Assembly: GCA_027483765.1 (NCBI GenBank)
Contig: JAIXTW010000003.1
Span: forward strand, 203,293-267,292
Origin: Streptomycetaceae bacterium
GTDB taxonomy: Bacteria > Actinomycetota > Actinomycetes > Nanopelagicales > Nanopelagicaceae
DNA length: 64,000 nucleotides
Direction: 5' to 3'
Part shown: positions 8,008-16,001 of the stretch, piece by piece
How the letters are laid out: each line of letters opens with the position of its first letter
How positions within the stretch are numbered: the first letter of the stretch is position 1
Made by a program: the position numbers and the translations under genes
The notes under the pieces: model-generated
Database searches by the model: none
What the model was told of the DNA's origin: nothing
What the model saw: only the letters and a program-made list of their open reading frames with translations

Positions 8008-10200
8008 TTAAGCCTTATCTATAAATTCAGCAGCGGCATCTGCCTGTATCTGCGATAGCTCTGCTTCCAGCAGCGAATATTGTTTAATGTCTGCGCTGAG
8101 AATTCTAGTTGCATCCTCACGTGCCTGTTCAATCATTGATTCATCACGCAATACTCGCAGCAATCGAAGGTGTGAACGTGATCCGGACTGACTTGCTCCT
8201 AGTACATCTCCTTCGCGGCGCTGTTCTAGATCTATCCGTGAGAGTTCAAAACCATCGGTGGTACCAGCAACAGCATCTAACCTCTCCCGCGCTGAAGTTT
8301 CGGGCAGTGCTGAGGTGACGAGTAAGCACAATCCAGGCGAAGTTCCGCGGCCCACACGCCCGCGTAACTGGTGAAGTTGCGACACTCCAAATCGATCGGC
8401 ATCCATAATCACCATCACCGTAGCGTTGGGTACATCGACGCCAACTTCAATCACTGTAGTTGAAATCAAGACATCAATTTCTTTATTGCTAAATGCTCTC
8501 ATCGTTGCATCTTTTAGCTCCGCACTCTGTTTTCCATGTAATGGCGCTACTCGTAACCCTTGCAGCACACCACCGGCAAGCAGTGGGCCAAGATCTTCCA
8601 CGGATGCAATACTGGAAGAGCTCTCGCCCATCAGAAAATCGATATCCGCATCTTCGGAAGTTCCGGCAGCAATTCGTGGAGCGACAACATACGCCTGGTG
8701 CCCCTGTGAGACCTCTTCTCGAATTCGCTCCCAGGCGCGTTCTAAAAATCCTGGCTTTTCTAAGACGGGCACAACGTGAGTTGTAATTGGTTGTCTTCCT
8801 AACGGAAGCTCACGCAAAGTTGATACATCAAGATCTCCAAAAACAGTCATCGCCACGGTTCGCGGAATAGGTGTAGCGGTCATCACCAACAAATGCGGTG
8901 GAGTTACCGCTTTAGTTTTCAACGCATCGCGTTGCTCAACACCGAATCGGTGTTGCTCATCAACGACAATCAGACCCAAATCTTTAAACTCGACACTTTC
9001 GCCTAGCAGTGCATGTGTGCCAATAACTATTCCGGCCGAACCGGTTGCGGCTTGCGATAACGCTTCTTTTCGTGATGCCGCATTTTGTGATCCAGTAATA
9101 AGAGTCACTTGCGTGGCCTTCTCTGCTCCACCCAACATTCCCCCGGCAGCAAGTTCGCCAAGTAACTTCTCAAAGGTGCGCAGATGTTGTGCTGCGAGAA
9201 CTTCAGTTGGGGCAAGAAGTGCCGCCTGTCCGCGGTTATCAATCACAGTCAACATTGCACGCAGCGCAACAATCGTCTTTCCAGAACCAACCTCACCTTG
9301 GAGTAACCGATTCATGGGATGCGGTTGAGCAAGATCATTTTCAATTTCTTCCGATACCGCTCGCTGCCCAGCGGTAAGTTCGAAAGGAAGAGATTTATCG
9401 AACTCAGCCAATAAGCCACCTTCGCGCACTGGCCTGGCGACAGCATCGAGATTTTTTAACTCTTTGCGCCTAGTGAGCAGTAAAAGCTGTAATAGAAATG
9501 CTTCGTCATAAGTAAGTCGCTCTCGCGCCTTCTCTGCTGCATCAAGATCGACTGGATTGTGTAGCTGCACCAGCGCTTGCTGCAAAGTCGGGTATCCATA
9601 TTGCTCACGGATTGATTCCGGTAGGAAATCTGGGACTTCATCCAGAGCGCCAATGGCAAGCTCAATACATTGGGCAATCTTCCAAGAAGGCATCTTCGAA
9701 CTTGCGGGATACATAGGAAGGTACTTGCCCGCGAAGCCTTCGACAGCGGCATCGACATCATTACCATCTGCGATTAGTTCATAATCAGGATGAGCGAGCT
9801 GACGTTTGCCGTTGAAAACACCAACTTTTCCCGCAAAGAGTCCTTGTTTGCCAACCTTCAAATCTTTTTCGCGCCATGCTTGATTGAAGAAGGTTAGAGA
9901 TAACTTGGCAGTTCCATCTGTAACTATTACTTCCAGGATGTTGCCTTTTCTTCCTTGCAAACGACGGCTACTGGTGCTAAATACTTCAGCAAGGATTGTT
10001 ACTTCGTCACCTTCATTGAGTTCTGAAATATCTGAAAGCTCGCCACGTACCAAATATCGTCGAGGGTAGTGATGTAGTAAATCGCCCACGGTGACGTAGC
10101 CGTAAAGGTCTCGTAATACTTTTGTTGTGCGATCCCCGAGCACTCCAACAAGTTTTGAGTCCAGGGTTGCCATGGCCACATTCTCTCGCCTTGGTTGCAA
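8008..10200 (-). CDS. recG: ATP-dependent DNA helicase RecG
   Basis: RecG remodels stalled forks and branched DNA. It has an N-terminal OB-fold wedge domain (about 60-180), Walker A GEVGSGKTIVA (near 300), the DExH box as VVDEQHRFG, motif III MTATPIPRT, motif VI QLRGRVGRG and a C-terminal RecG domain. The first ATG (10200) gives 730 aa. Two internal ATG-like choices nine or ten codons later (MATLDSKLVG) are equally plausible and give a more typical N-terminus. It is divergent from rpmB, the usual actinobacterial arrangement. Confidence 0.96.
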   Translation of the reverse strand: MQPRRENVAMATLDSKLVGVLGDRTTKVLRDLYGYVTVGDLLHHYPRRYLVRGELSDISELNEGDEVTILAEVFSTSSRRLQGRKGNILEVIVTDGTAKLSLTFFNQAWREKDLKVGKQGLFAGKVGVFNGKRQLAHPDYELIADGNDVDAAVEGFAGKYLPMYPASSKMPSWKIAQCIELAIGALDEVPDFLPESIREQYGYPTLQQALVQLHNPVDLDAAEKARERLTYDEAFLLQLLLLTRRKELKNLDAVARPVREGGLLAEFDKSLPFELTAGQRAVSEEIENDLAQPHPMNRLLQGEVGSGKTIVALRAMLTVIDNRGQAALLAPTEVLAAQHLRTFEKLLGELAAGGMLGGAEKATQVTLITGSQNAASRKEALSQAATGSAGIVIGTHALLGESVEFKDLGLIVVDEQHRFGVEQRDALKTKAVTPPHLLVMTATPIPRTVAMTVFGDLDVSTLRELPLGRQPITTHVVPVLEKPGFLERAWERIREEVSQGHQAYVVAPRIAAGTSEDADIDFLMGESSSSIASVEDLGPLLAGGVLQGLRVAPLHGKQSAELKDATMRAFSNKEIDVLISTTVIEVGVDVPNATVMVIMDADRFGVSQLHQLRGRVGRGTSPGLCLLVTSALPETSARERLDAVAGTTDGFELSRIDLEQRREGDVLGASQSGSRSHLRLLRVLRDESMIEQAREDATRILSADIKQYSLLEAELSQIQADAAAEFIDKA

Positions 10201-10247
10201 TACGCCTTGCTTTGAGAGTGCGTGCTTTGAGCATAAATTTCACCGGA

Positions 10248-10277
10248 TTCGCCCAAAGCGGCCCCTCTTGCTACCCT
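10248..10277 (+). promoter_or_regulatory. Possible promoter of rpmB
   Basis: TTCGCC at 10248-10253 and TACCCT at 10272-10277 are separated by 18 bases and lie 48 bases before the rpmB ATG, on the strand of rpmB. The match to the housekeeping consensus is only partial. The site falls in the divergent recG-rpmB region. Confidence 0.35.
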
Positions 10278-10324
10278 TACGCCCTGTTCGATTACGAGCG
10301 TTTAATCTAGAAGGAGAACCACCC

Positions 10325-10510
10325 ATGGCATCTTCATGCGACATCTGTGGCAAGGGACCAAGCTTTGGCAATAACGTTTCACACTCACAGGTGAAGACAC
10401 GTCGCCGTTGGAATCCAAATATTCAGCGCGTTAAGACTTTGGTAGGCGGATCATCAAAGCGTCAGAACGTATGTACTTCATGCCTCAAGGCAGGCAAAGT
10501 CACCCGCTAG
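10325..10510 (+). CDS. rpmB: 50S ribosomal protein L28
   Basis: A 61-aa L28. ATG 10325 is preceded by a strong AAGGAG at 10311-10316 and gives the canonical MASSCDICGKGPSFGNNVSHS start. Two CxxC pairs (CDIC 5-8 and CTSC near 50-53) indicate a zinc-binding form. The frame remains open upstream, but nothing there resembles L28. The stop codon lies in a tandem 15-base repeat that supplies two further in-frame stops, and a strong terminator follows. Confidence 0.96.
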   Translation: MASSCDICGKGPSFGNNVSHSQVKTRRRWNPNIQRVKTLVGGSSKRQNVCTSCLKAGKVTR

Positions 10511-10541
10511 TCGGTCACCCGCTAGTCGGTTACTCGCTAAC
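10499..10541 (+). repeat. Triple 15-base tandem repeat across the rpmB stop codon
   Basis: The unit GTCACCCGCTAGTCG occurs at 10499-10513 and 10514-10528 without a mismatch. A decayed third copy (GTTACTCGCTAAC) begins at 10529. The period is five codons, so each copy has an in-frame stop (TAG, TAG, TAA). This is best explained by slipped-strand duplication of the gene end. Confidence 0.9.
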
Positions 10542-10546
10542 TATTC

Positions 10547-11467
10547 TTAATTGAAATGGCTCCAGGAAACTGGGGCCTTTTTCATTTCTACCCCGGAAAT
10601 ACCTGAACCAGCGACCACTTTTCCAATCTTTATTCCCGGTAAATCTTTTCCGGTGGCAAGAAATACATGATCTTCACCGCCGCCTAGCACCCAGCTCCAG
10701 ATATCAGTATCAGTCAATGTGGCTAGTGAGAGTAACTCGGCAAACTCAGGTACCGATTCAATGAGCGCGGTATCGAGGTTGAGGCAGATGCCCGATGCTG
10801 CGGCCAACTGCTGACCTTGAACGAGTAAAGAATCGCTGATGTCACACATCGCAGTTGCGCTACTAAAATCTAGATTGTAATCAAGAGTAGGTGCAGAGAA
10901 TTCTGCGACCGCCTTTTTTGCTACTTCCCCTGAGACAGGGGTCCCTTTCGAAAGTAGTGCAAGACCTGCAGCAGACCATCCGGGAAGAGATGAGATGAAA
11001 AGATCATCTCCGGAGCGGGCGCCACTTCGCAAAATAGGAGTATCGCAATGACCGACTGCGGTCATAGCAATTGCGATTACTGATGATCGAGTGATGTCTC
11101 CGCCAACAATAAGTGCACCAACTCGGTCTGCCTCAGATTTCATGCCGAGCGCTAGCTGTTCAATCCACAGTAAATCTTCTGCGCCAGTGAGCGTGACCGC
11201 GGCTACTAGATAGTCACATCTGGCTCCCATAGAGAGAACATCAGCAAGATTTGCTGCCGTAATTTTTCGGCCAATATCAAAAGCTGATGACCATTCGGTT
11301 CGAAAGTGCACTCCGGCCACAGCAACATCGGTGGTGATCACTTGCTTTGGGGCGCCCTGGATAACTGCAGCATCGTCGCCAATTCCGACAATCAGACGAG
11401 AATCTGAGGTTGCGAAAACTTTCTGTAAGAGCGCAATCACTTCTGCTTCGCTAAACCCCATAGCCAT
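10547..11467 (-). CDS. thiL: Thiamine-monophosphate kinase
   Basis: ThiL phosphorylates thiamine monophosphate to the active pyrophosphate. The protein (306 aa from ATG 11467) carries the PurM/ThiL-type motifs VGIGDDAAVI near the N-terminus, TTDVAVAGVHF, and GDDLFISSLPG in the middle. An earlier start at 11563 would overlap the divergent lrp gene and add unrelated sequence, so it is rejected. ATG 11461, two codons later, is the main alternative. Its last codons contain the rpmB terminator on the other strand. Confidence 0.93.
   Translation of the reverse strand: MAMGFSEAEVIALLQKVFATSDSRLIVGIGDDAAVIQGAPKQVITTDVAVAGVHFRTEWSSAFDIGRKITAANLADVLSMGARCDYLVAAVTLTGAEDLLWIEQLALGMKSEADRVGALIVGGDITRSSVIAIAMTAVGHCDTPILRSGARSGDDLFISSLPGWSAAGLALLSKGTPVSGEVAKKAVAEFSAPTLDYNLDFSSATAMCDISDSLLVQGQQLAAASGICLNLDTALIESVPEFAELLSLATLTDTDIWSWVLGGGEDHVFLATGKDLPGIKIGKVVAGSGISGVEMKKAPVSWSHFN
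10558..10582 (+). terminator. Intrinsic terminator of rpmB inside the 3' end of thiL
   Basis: An 8-base-pair stem GGCTCCAG/CTGGGGCC (one G-U pair) closes a GAAA tetraloop (10566-10569) and is followed by five T residues (10578-10582). It is oriented for rpmB. The thiL coding region ends at 10547, so the terminator is embedded in the last codons of the convergent gene. Confidence 0.85.
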
Positions 11468-11514
11468 AAGCCTATGACATGAGATAACGTTAGGGCGAAG
11501 CGAAAGGAACTCAC

Positions 11515-11748
11515 ATGTCAGTACAGGCTTACATTTTGATTCAAACTGAGGTTGGCAAGGCATCTTCTGTTGCTAACGCCATCAAGGCGATTTCAGGAGT
11601 TTCACTCGCTGAAGGCGTTACTGGTCCTTACGACGTGATTATGCGTGCCGAAGCGCCATCAATGGAAGATTTTGGTCGTGCAATTTTGTCCAAGGTGCAA
11701 GCGGTGCCAGGAATTACTCGCACACTCACCTGCCCAGTGACGAATTAA
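11515..11748 (+). CDS. Stand-alone Lrp/AsnC ligand-binding (RAM) domain protein
   Basis: A 77-aa protein equal to the effector-binding domain of Lrp/AsnC regulators: an alpha-beta sandwich with QAYILIQTEVGK, the turn EGVTGPYDVIMR and the C-terminal TRTLTCPV. There is no helix-turn-helix, so it cannot bind DNA by itself. Such single-domain proteins (RAM or SAND type) bind amino acids as oligomers, and their targets are unclear. AAAGGA lies 8 bases upstream of the ATG. It is divergent from thiL, a common actinobacterial pairing, and convergent with ddl. Confidence 0.9.
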   Translation: MSVQAYILIQTEVGKASSVANAIKAISGVSLAEGVTGPYDVIMRAEAPSMEDFGRAILSKVQAVPGITRTLTCPVTN

Positions 11749-11759
11749 GCTAGAACTAA

Positions 11760-12827
11760 TTAATTACCGAGTACTCCGTTTGTGCGCTTTTCTGCGCCCT
11801 GCAATAGATGAGTAATTACCTCTGAATAACTAATCCCTGTGGCTGCCCACATCTTTGGAAAAACCGAGGTCGCGGTAAATCCAGGCATTGTGTTGAGTTC
11901 GTTGATTATTACTTCACCCGACTCAGTGAGGAAGAAATCAACTCTTGCCAGCCCAGAACAACCAAGTGCTCTAAATGCCTGGATTGCAGATACGCGAATT
12001 TTATCTGCAGCCGCCTGATTGATAGCTGCAGGCAGTTCAATCGAGGTTGCGCCATCTAGATACTTCGCTTCAAAATCATAGAACTCAAATTTAGAATCAA
12101 TTAGAATTTTGCCGACAACTGAGGCTTGTGGAACTCCGGCAATTTCCAAGATTGCGCACTCAATTTCAGAACCCACGATTGCTTTTTCTACCATCGCTTT
12201 AGAATCAAAGCTATGCGCTTCAGCAATCGCCGCAGCTAGCTGGGCTTCGGACTTGACCTTTGTTGTTCCGCGAGAAGATCCACCACGTGCAGGCTTTACA
12301 AACACTGGATAGCCGAGCGCTGATATCGATTTAGTAATTGTGTCGCTATCACTCTTCCACTCTGCTGCTTTAACAACTAAACCCGGCGCAGTTGCGATAC
12401 CGTGCGCTGCGAATATCGGCTTTGCAAAAGATTTATCCATTGCAACGGCAGAGGCAAGAACTCCCGCGCCTACGTAGGCAATATCTGCCATCTCAAGAAG
12501 ACCTTGAATCGTTCCATCTTCACCATATGGCCCGTGCAACAACGGAAAGACAATGTCAATCTTGAGATCTTTTCCTTCACATGAAAATCCCGCAACATCA
12601 GCGATGACAGCTGGCGCATCCGTTGGAACGGTAGGCAGAACTCCATTTTCGATTGTCATGGTGTGATCTGTGGGAATAAGAACCCAGGCACCAGTTTTGG
12701 TAATTCCAATCAAGACGGGTTCGTAGGCGCTGCGATCGATTGCGGCCAGGACTCCCCCAGCGGAGATGCAAGAGATTTCGTGCTCGCTACTGCGCCCGCC
12801 GCAGATGATTGCTACACGTTGTGTCAT
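11760..12827 (-). CDS. ddl: D-alanine--D-alanine ligase
   Basis: ATP-grasp ligase making D-Ala-D-Ala for peptidoglycan. The 355-aa protein begins with RVAIICGGRSSEHEIS (the GGRSxEHxxS signature), has the central VKPARGGSSRGTTKV loop and ends with NELNTMPGFTATSVFP, the metal and ADP site of Ddl. Its start overlaps the gpsA stop by four bases, giving a plsC-gpsA-ddl operon typical of Actinobacteria. Confidence 0.97.
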   Translation of the reverse strand: MTQRVAIICGGRSSEHEISCISAGGVLAAIDRSAYEPVLIGITKTGAWVLIPTDHTMTIENGVLPTVPTDAPAVIADVAGFSCEGKDLKIDIVFPLLHGPYGEDGTIQGLLEMADIAYVGAGVLASAVAMDKSFAKPIFAAHGIATAPGLVVKAAEWKSDSDTITKSISALGYPVFVKPARGGSSRGTTKVKSEAQLAAAIAEAHSFDSKAMVEKAIVGSEIECAILEIAGVPQASVVGKILIDSKFEFYDFEAKYLDGATSIELPAAINQAAADKIRVSAIQAFRALGCSGLARVDFFLTESGEVIINELNTMPGFTATSVFPKMWAATGISYSEVITHLLQGAEKRTNGVLGN

Positions 12828-13825
12828 CGAATGAAGTTCTCAGCTTTAGTGGTGATCTCCATCAGTCTCTGTAAGGCATCTTCAGGTGAGAGTTTTTCGC
12901 TGACAATGTCAGCTACCGCTTCAATCACAGGAACTTCGATACCCACTCTGTGTGCAATTTCCAATACCGCACTCGAAGAAGCAACGCCCTCAACCGTTTT
13001 AATCATCTGGGTGCGAGCAGCGCTCATTGATCCGGTGCGACCAATTACCTCACCGAAAGTTCTGTTTCGCGAAAGCGGCGAGCCACAACTAGCAACGAGA
13101 TCTCCCATACCCGCCAATCCTGCTGCAGATAATGGATCTGAACCATGTGCTGCGCATAGCCGAGCAACTTCATTCAGCCCGCGAGTAATAAGCATTGCTT
13201 GAGTGTTTTCGCCATAACCCATACCGATTGAAAGCCCAACAGCAAGTGCAATCACACTTTTGATTGCGCCAGCTAGTTCGCAACCCATGACATCGGTAGA
13301 TGTATAGACGCGATAGTACGGAGTACGAAATAAATCTCTAATTTGATCAGCTAGCCCTTGCGTCGCTGCTGCCGCTACCGCACCAGCTGGTTGGCGCAAG
13401 ACAAGTTCATCGGCCAAATTCGGGCCGGTGATAATTGCAATTTTATGTACGCCAATGACATCTTCGATTACTTCGGTCATGCGAAGTTGCGTGCTTATTT
13501 CAATACCTTTAAGCGTGCTTACGATGATGCAGTCGGCTGGAAAGCGATCTTTCCAGTCTTCAAGTGTTGCGCGAATTTGTTGGGCAGGGATAGCAAGAAC
13601 ATATGTTGTCGAGAAGGCGAATGCATCATCCAAGCTTGTGGTCGCGATAATGGAATCAGGAAGAATGTGATCGCCGAGGTACTTAACGTTGGTATGCGAG
13701 GTCGAAATTTCTGCAATTACTGAATCGCTGCGGCCCCACAATAGAACCTCATTGCCAGCATCACTTAACACCTGCGCCATAGTTGAACCCCATGCGCCTG
13801 CACCAAAAACTGTTACTTTCTTCAT
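12824..13825 (-). CDS. gpsA: Glycerol-3-phosphate dehydrogenase [NAD(P)+]
   Basis: Reduces dihydroxyacetone phosphate to sn-glycerol-3-phosphate for phospholipids. The 333-aa protein has the Rossmann loop GAGAWGSTMAQVL (8-20), the segment TGPNLADEL, and the catalytic lysine region ELAGAIKSVIALAVGLSIGMG. It overlaps both neighbours by four bases (plsC upstream, ddl downstream). PlsC uses the acylated product of GpsA, so operon and pathway agree. Confidence 0.97.
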   Translation of the reverse strand: MKKVTVFGAGAWGSTMAQVLSDAGNEVLLWGRSDSVIAEISTSHTNVKYLGDHILPDSIIATTSLDDAFAFSTTYVLAIPAQQIRATLEDWKDRFPADCIIVSTLKGIEISTQLRMTEVIEDVIGVHKIAIITGPNLADELVLRQPAGAVAAAATQGLADQIRDLFRTPYYRVYTSTDVMGCELAGAIKSVIALAVGLSIGMGYGENTQAMLITRGLNEVARLCAAHGSDPLSAAGLAGMGDLVASCGSPLSRNRTFGEVIGRTGSMSAARTQMIKTVEGVASSSAVLEIAHRVGIEVPVIEAVADIVSEKLSPEDALQRLMEITTKAENFIR

Positions 13826-14601
13826 GCTCTCTTCTTCTTAAAGTTACCTATTCGCGGAAGATCGGACGTGTGCGGGTCAAAGATTACTTCAGGTCGCTTC
13901 TCACCACGAATATCTTCTAAGAGAAGGGTAATTTCTCGCATAATCTGCGCTGTGGCATCAATCAGGGCCTGCGGATCCTCATGTTTACCTTTCCAAGGCG
14001 AGAGGTCAACCGGCTTACCGGCCCGAACGATGATTGTCTTTCGAGGAAAGAGGGATATTTTTTTACTGTAATTCGGAACCACGAGTTGCGATCCCCATTG
14101 AGCAACTGGAATCACTGGCGTATCGGTCTCAAGTGCTAAGCGCGCGCACCCAGTCTTAGCAACCATCGGCCACATATCGGTATCGCGCGTGAGTGTGCCT
14201 TCTGGATAGACCCCGAGCATGTGTCCAGATTCCAAGAGAATTTTTGCGTGGTCGACCGCTTTCTTGGCATCGGATGTTTCGCGCTCAACTGGAATCTGAC
14301 CTGCAGCTAAAAGAATTCTGCCAATCACGGGAACTCTAAAAATATTAGCTTTACCTAGGTATCGCGGTGCGCGACCATTACGGTAGAGAAAGTGTGAGAA
14401 GACCAGCACATCAAGGTAAGACATGTGATTGCTGGCGACGATAACTCGTCCTTGTGTTGGAATATTCTGTGCACCTTTCCAATCTCGACTCATGAATAGA
14501 TTGAAAATTGGGATAAGAATTGCGGAACAGATCTTGAAGGTGCGATTTGTACCGAGTGGGTAACCATCTGGCGGGGCGTAAGAAACTTTGAACTCAGCCA
14601 T
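13822..14601 (-). CDS. plsC: 1-acylglycerol-3-phosphate O-acyltransferase (PlsC family)
   Basis: A 259-aa membrane-associated acyltransferase. It has the catalytic NHMSYLD (H59-x4-D64), the substrate-binding GQIPVERE and YPEGTLTRD blocks, and a hydrophobic N-terminal stretch (CSAILIPIFNLFM). It transfers an acyl group to lysophosphatidic acid. It is the first gene of plsC-gpsA-ddl and starts 25 bases beyond the hup terminator, so either readthrough or its own weak promoter must drive it. The exact acyl acceptor is inferred from family and context. Confidence 0.9.
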   Translation of the reverse strand: MAEFKVSYAPPDGYPLGTNRTFKICSAILIPIFNLFMSRDWKGAQNIPTQGRVIVASNHMSYLDVLVFSHFLYRNGRAPRYLGKANIFRVPVIGRILLAAGQIPVERETSDAKKAVDHAKILLESGHMLGVYPEGTLTRDTDMWPMVAKTGCARLALETDTPVIPVAQWGSQLVVPNYSKKISLFPRKTIIVRAGKPVDLSPWKGKHEDPQALIDATAQIMREITLLLEDIRGEKRPEVIFDPHTSDLPRIGNFKKKRA

Positions 14602-14625
14602 GCACTAAATACTATCCGGGAAAGC

Positions 14626-14659
14626 AAAAAGGAGCCCTGCTTTAGCAAGGCTCCTTTTT
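14626..14659 (-). terminator. Rho-independent terminator after hup (bidirectional)
   Basis: AAAAAGGAGCC (14626-14636) is the exact complement of GGCTCCTTTTT (14649-14659). The inner GC/GC pair closes around a TTTA loop. Because the stem is flanked by A5 and T5, it can act in both directions; it follows the hup stop on the minus strand. Confidence 0.85.
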
Positions 14660-14676
14660 GAGAAAAGAGTTAAGAA

Positions 14677-15138
14677 TTAACGCTTCTTAGCTGCCTTTTT
14701 TACAACCTTCTTCTTTGCTGGAGCCTTCTTAGCGACCTTCTTCTTCGCTACTGGCTTCTTCTTTGCTGGAGCCTTCTTGGCAGCCTTCTTTGGTGCTGCC
14801 TTCTTAGCTACTGGCTTTGCAACTGCCTTTACTTCTGGCTTAGGTGCTGGACCAAGCTTGCGATCTCCAGCGATGATTTCCTTAAGTGCCTTTGCAGGAA
14901 GGAAACGTGCCTTCTTCGATGCCTTAATCTTGATTGTTTCGCCTGTGAATGGGTTACGTCCCATACGTGCCTTGCGATCAACCTTCTTAAACTTTCCGAA
15001 ATCGTTGATCATGACATCGTTACCGGCTGACATGTTGCGAACGATTGTGTCAAAAACTACATCTACAGCGTGAGCTGCATCTTTCTTGCTGCCGTTGAAG
15101 TGTGGGGCCAACGCAGCGATGAACTGGGCCTTATTCAT
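14677..15138 (-). CDS. hup: DNA-binding protein HU with lysine-rich tail
   Basis: Nucleoid protein of 153 aa. Residues 1-90 are a normal HU fold (MNKAQFIAALAPHF start, GRNPFTGETIKIKASKKARF DNA-wrapping arm). Residues about 100-153 are a repetitive Lys/Ala/Pro tail (KKAPAKK-type units), the form known from actinobacterial HupB, whose tail resembles histone H1. GGGGAAA precedes the ATG. It has its own structured leader and terminator, so it is monocistronic. Confidence 0.97.
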   Translation of the reverse strand: MNKAQFIAALAPHFNGSKKDAAHAVDVVFDTIVRNMSAGNDVMINDFGKFKKVDRKARMGRNPFTGETIKIKASKKARFLPAKALKEIIAGDRKLGPAPKPEVKAVAKPVAKKAAPKKAAKKAPAKKKPVAKKKVAKKAPAKKKVVKKAAKKR

Positions 15139-15204
15139 TCAGTTTCCCCTTAATGTGGAAGTTTTACGCTTAAATGATTAAGCATTTGCCTAACTGCGTA
15201 AAAC
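15139..15204 (-). ncRNA. Structured 5' leader of hup
   Basis: Inverted arms GTTTTACGC (15161-15169) and GCGTAAAAC (15196-15204) are perfectly complementary over 9 bases and enclose 26 bases. A second hairpin, GCTTAA-ATGA-TTAAGC (15168-15183), shares bases with the first arm, so the two cannot form together. The element ends 22 bases before the hup ATG. The rest of the 15139-15386 gap holds the leuCD terminator and otherwise nothing recognisable. Confidence 0.5.
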
Positions 15205-15287
15205 ATAAACCTATTCATGGGGTGAGAGCGTTATTAACGTGCGCGTGTCGCAACGATTTATTTCCAGAAAATTTGCATTTTTATGCG

Positions 15288-15318
15288 TAAAAAACTCTCA
15301 TTCTTAGATTGAGAGTTT
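15288..15318 (-). terminator. Intrinsic terminator of leuCD
   Basis: On the minus strand, AAACTCTCA pairs with TGAGAGTTT across a nine-base loop and is followed by a T run. It lies about 70 bases after the leuD stop and separates leuCD from hup. Confidence 0.8.
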
Positions 15319-15386
15319 CTGCAGCGCTACTCACCCTCGCCCCAAAAGCATTACTACACGCTTGTTTTTTTAAGCGGTTACCTCTC

Positions 15387-15986
15387 TCAGATACGAATGG
15401 GCAGCGTCTTTGGCTTATAAGCAGGTCGCTTTGACTCGAATGCGTCGATGGAATCAGTGTGTTTCAGGGTTAATCCGATGTCATCCAGGCCTTCCATGAG
15501 GCGCCAACGGGTGTAATCATCGAGCTCGAAGTTAACGCTCACACTCTTATATGAAACTGTACGAGTCTCTAGATCAACCGTAATTGCGGTGGTTGGATCG
15601 CTCTCAATAGCAACCCAGAGCGCCTCGACCGCTGCTTGCGGCAGAATCACGGTGAGCAAACCACCCTTGAGTGAATTGCCACGGAAGATGTCGGCAAAGC
15701 GGCTGGAGATAACAGCCTTAAAGCCATAGTTCTGCAGCGCCCACACTGCATGTTCACGCGATGAGCCGGTTCCGAACTCTGGCCCCGCTACAAGAACTGT
15801 GCCCTGCTTGAACTCTTCTTTATTGAGTACAAACTCAGGGTCTGTGCGCCATGCGCTAAAGAGTCCATCTTCAAAACCGCTACGAGTAACTCGCTTGAGA
15901 TACACGGCCGGGATGATTTGGTCGGTATCCACATTGCTGCGACGAAGTGGAACACCGCTACCTGTGTGCTTAATAAATTTTTCCAT
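15387..15986 (-). CDS. leuD: 3-isopropylmalate dehydratase small subunit
   Basis: A 199-aa swivel-domain subunit that, with LeuC, isomerises 2- to 3-isopropylmalate in leucine synthesis. It has [20 protein letters not shown] at the N-terminus and the [17 protein letters not shown] signature (about 69-85). It lies 15 bases after leuC. In this genome it probably also handles citramalate produced by the CimA encoded near 62 kb. Confidence 0.97.
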   Translation of the reverse strand: MEKFIKHTGSGVPLRRSNVDTDQIIPAVYLKRVTRSGFEDGLFSAWRTDPEFVLNKEEFKQGTVLVAGPEFGTGSSREHAVWALQNYGFKAVISSRFADIFRGNSLKGGLLTVILPQAAVEALWVAIESDPTTAITVDLETRTVSYKSVSVNFELDDYTRWRLMEGLDDIGLTLKHTDSIDAFESKRPAYKPKTLPIRI

Positions 15987-16001
15987 TTTTCCTCGCCCCT
16001 C

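Noticed and set aside
11468..11563. Earlier start for thiL
   Set aside because: It would overlap the divergent lrp gene and adds cysteine-rich sequence unlike ThiL; the ATG at 11467 or 11461 fits the family.
14680..14840. Repetitive Lys/Ala region read as a possible sequencing or repeat artefact
   Set aside because: It keeps the hup reading frame and matches the known lysine-rich tail of actinobacterial HU.
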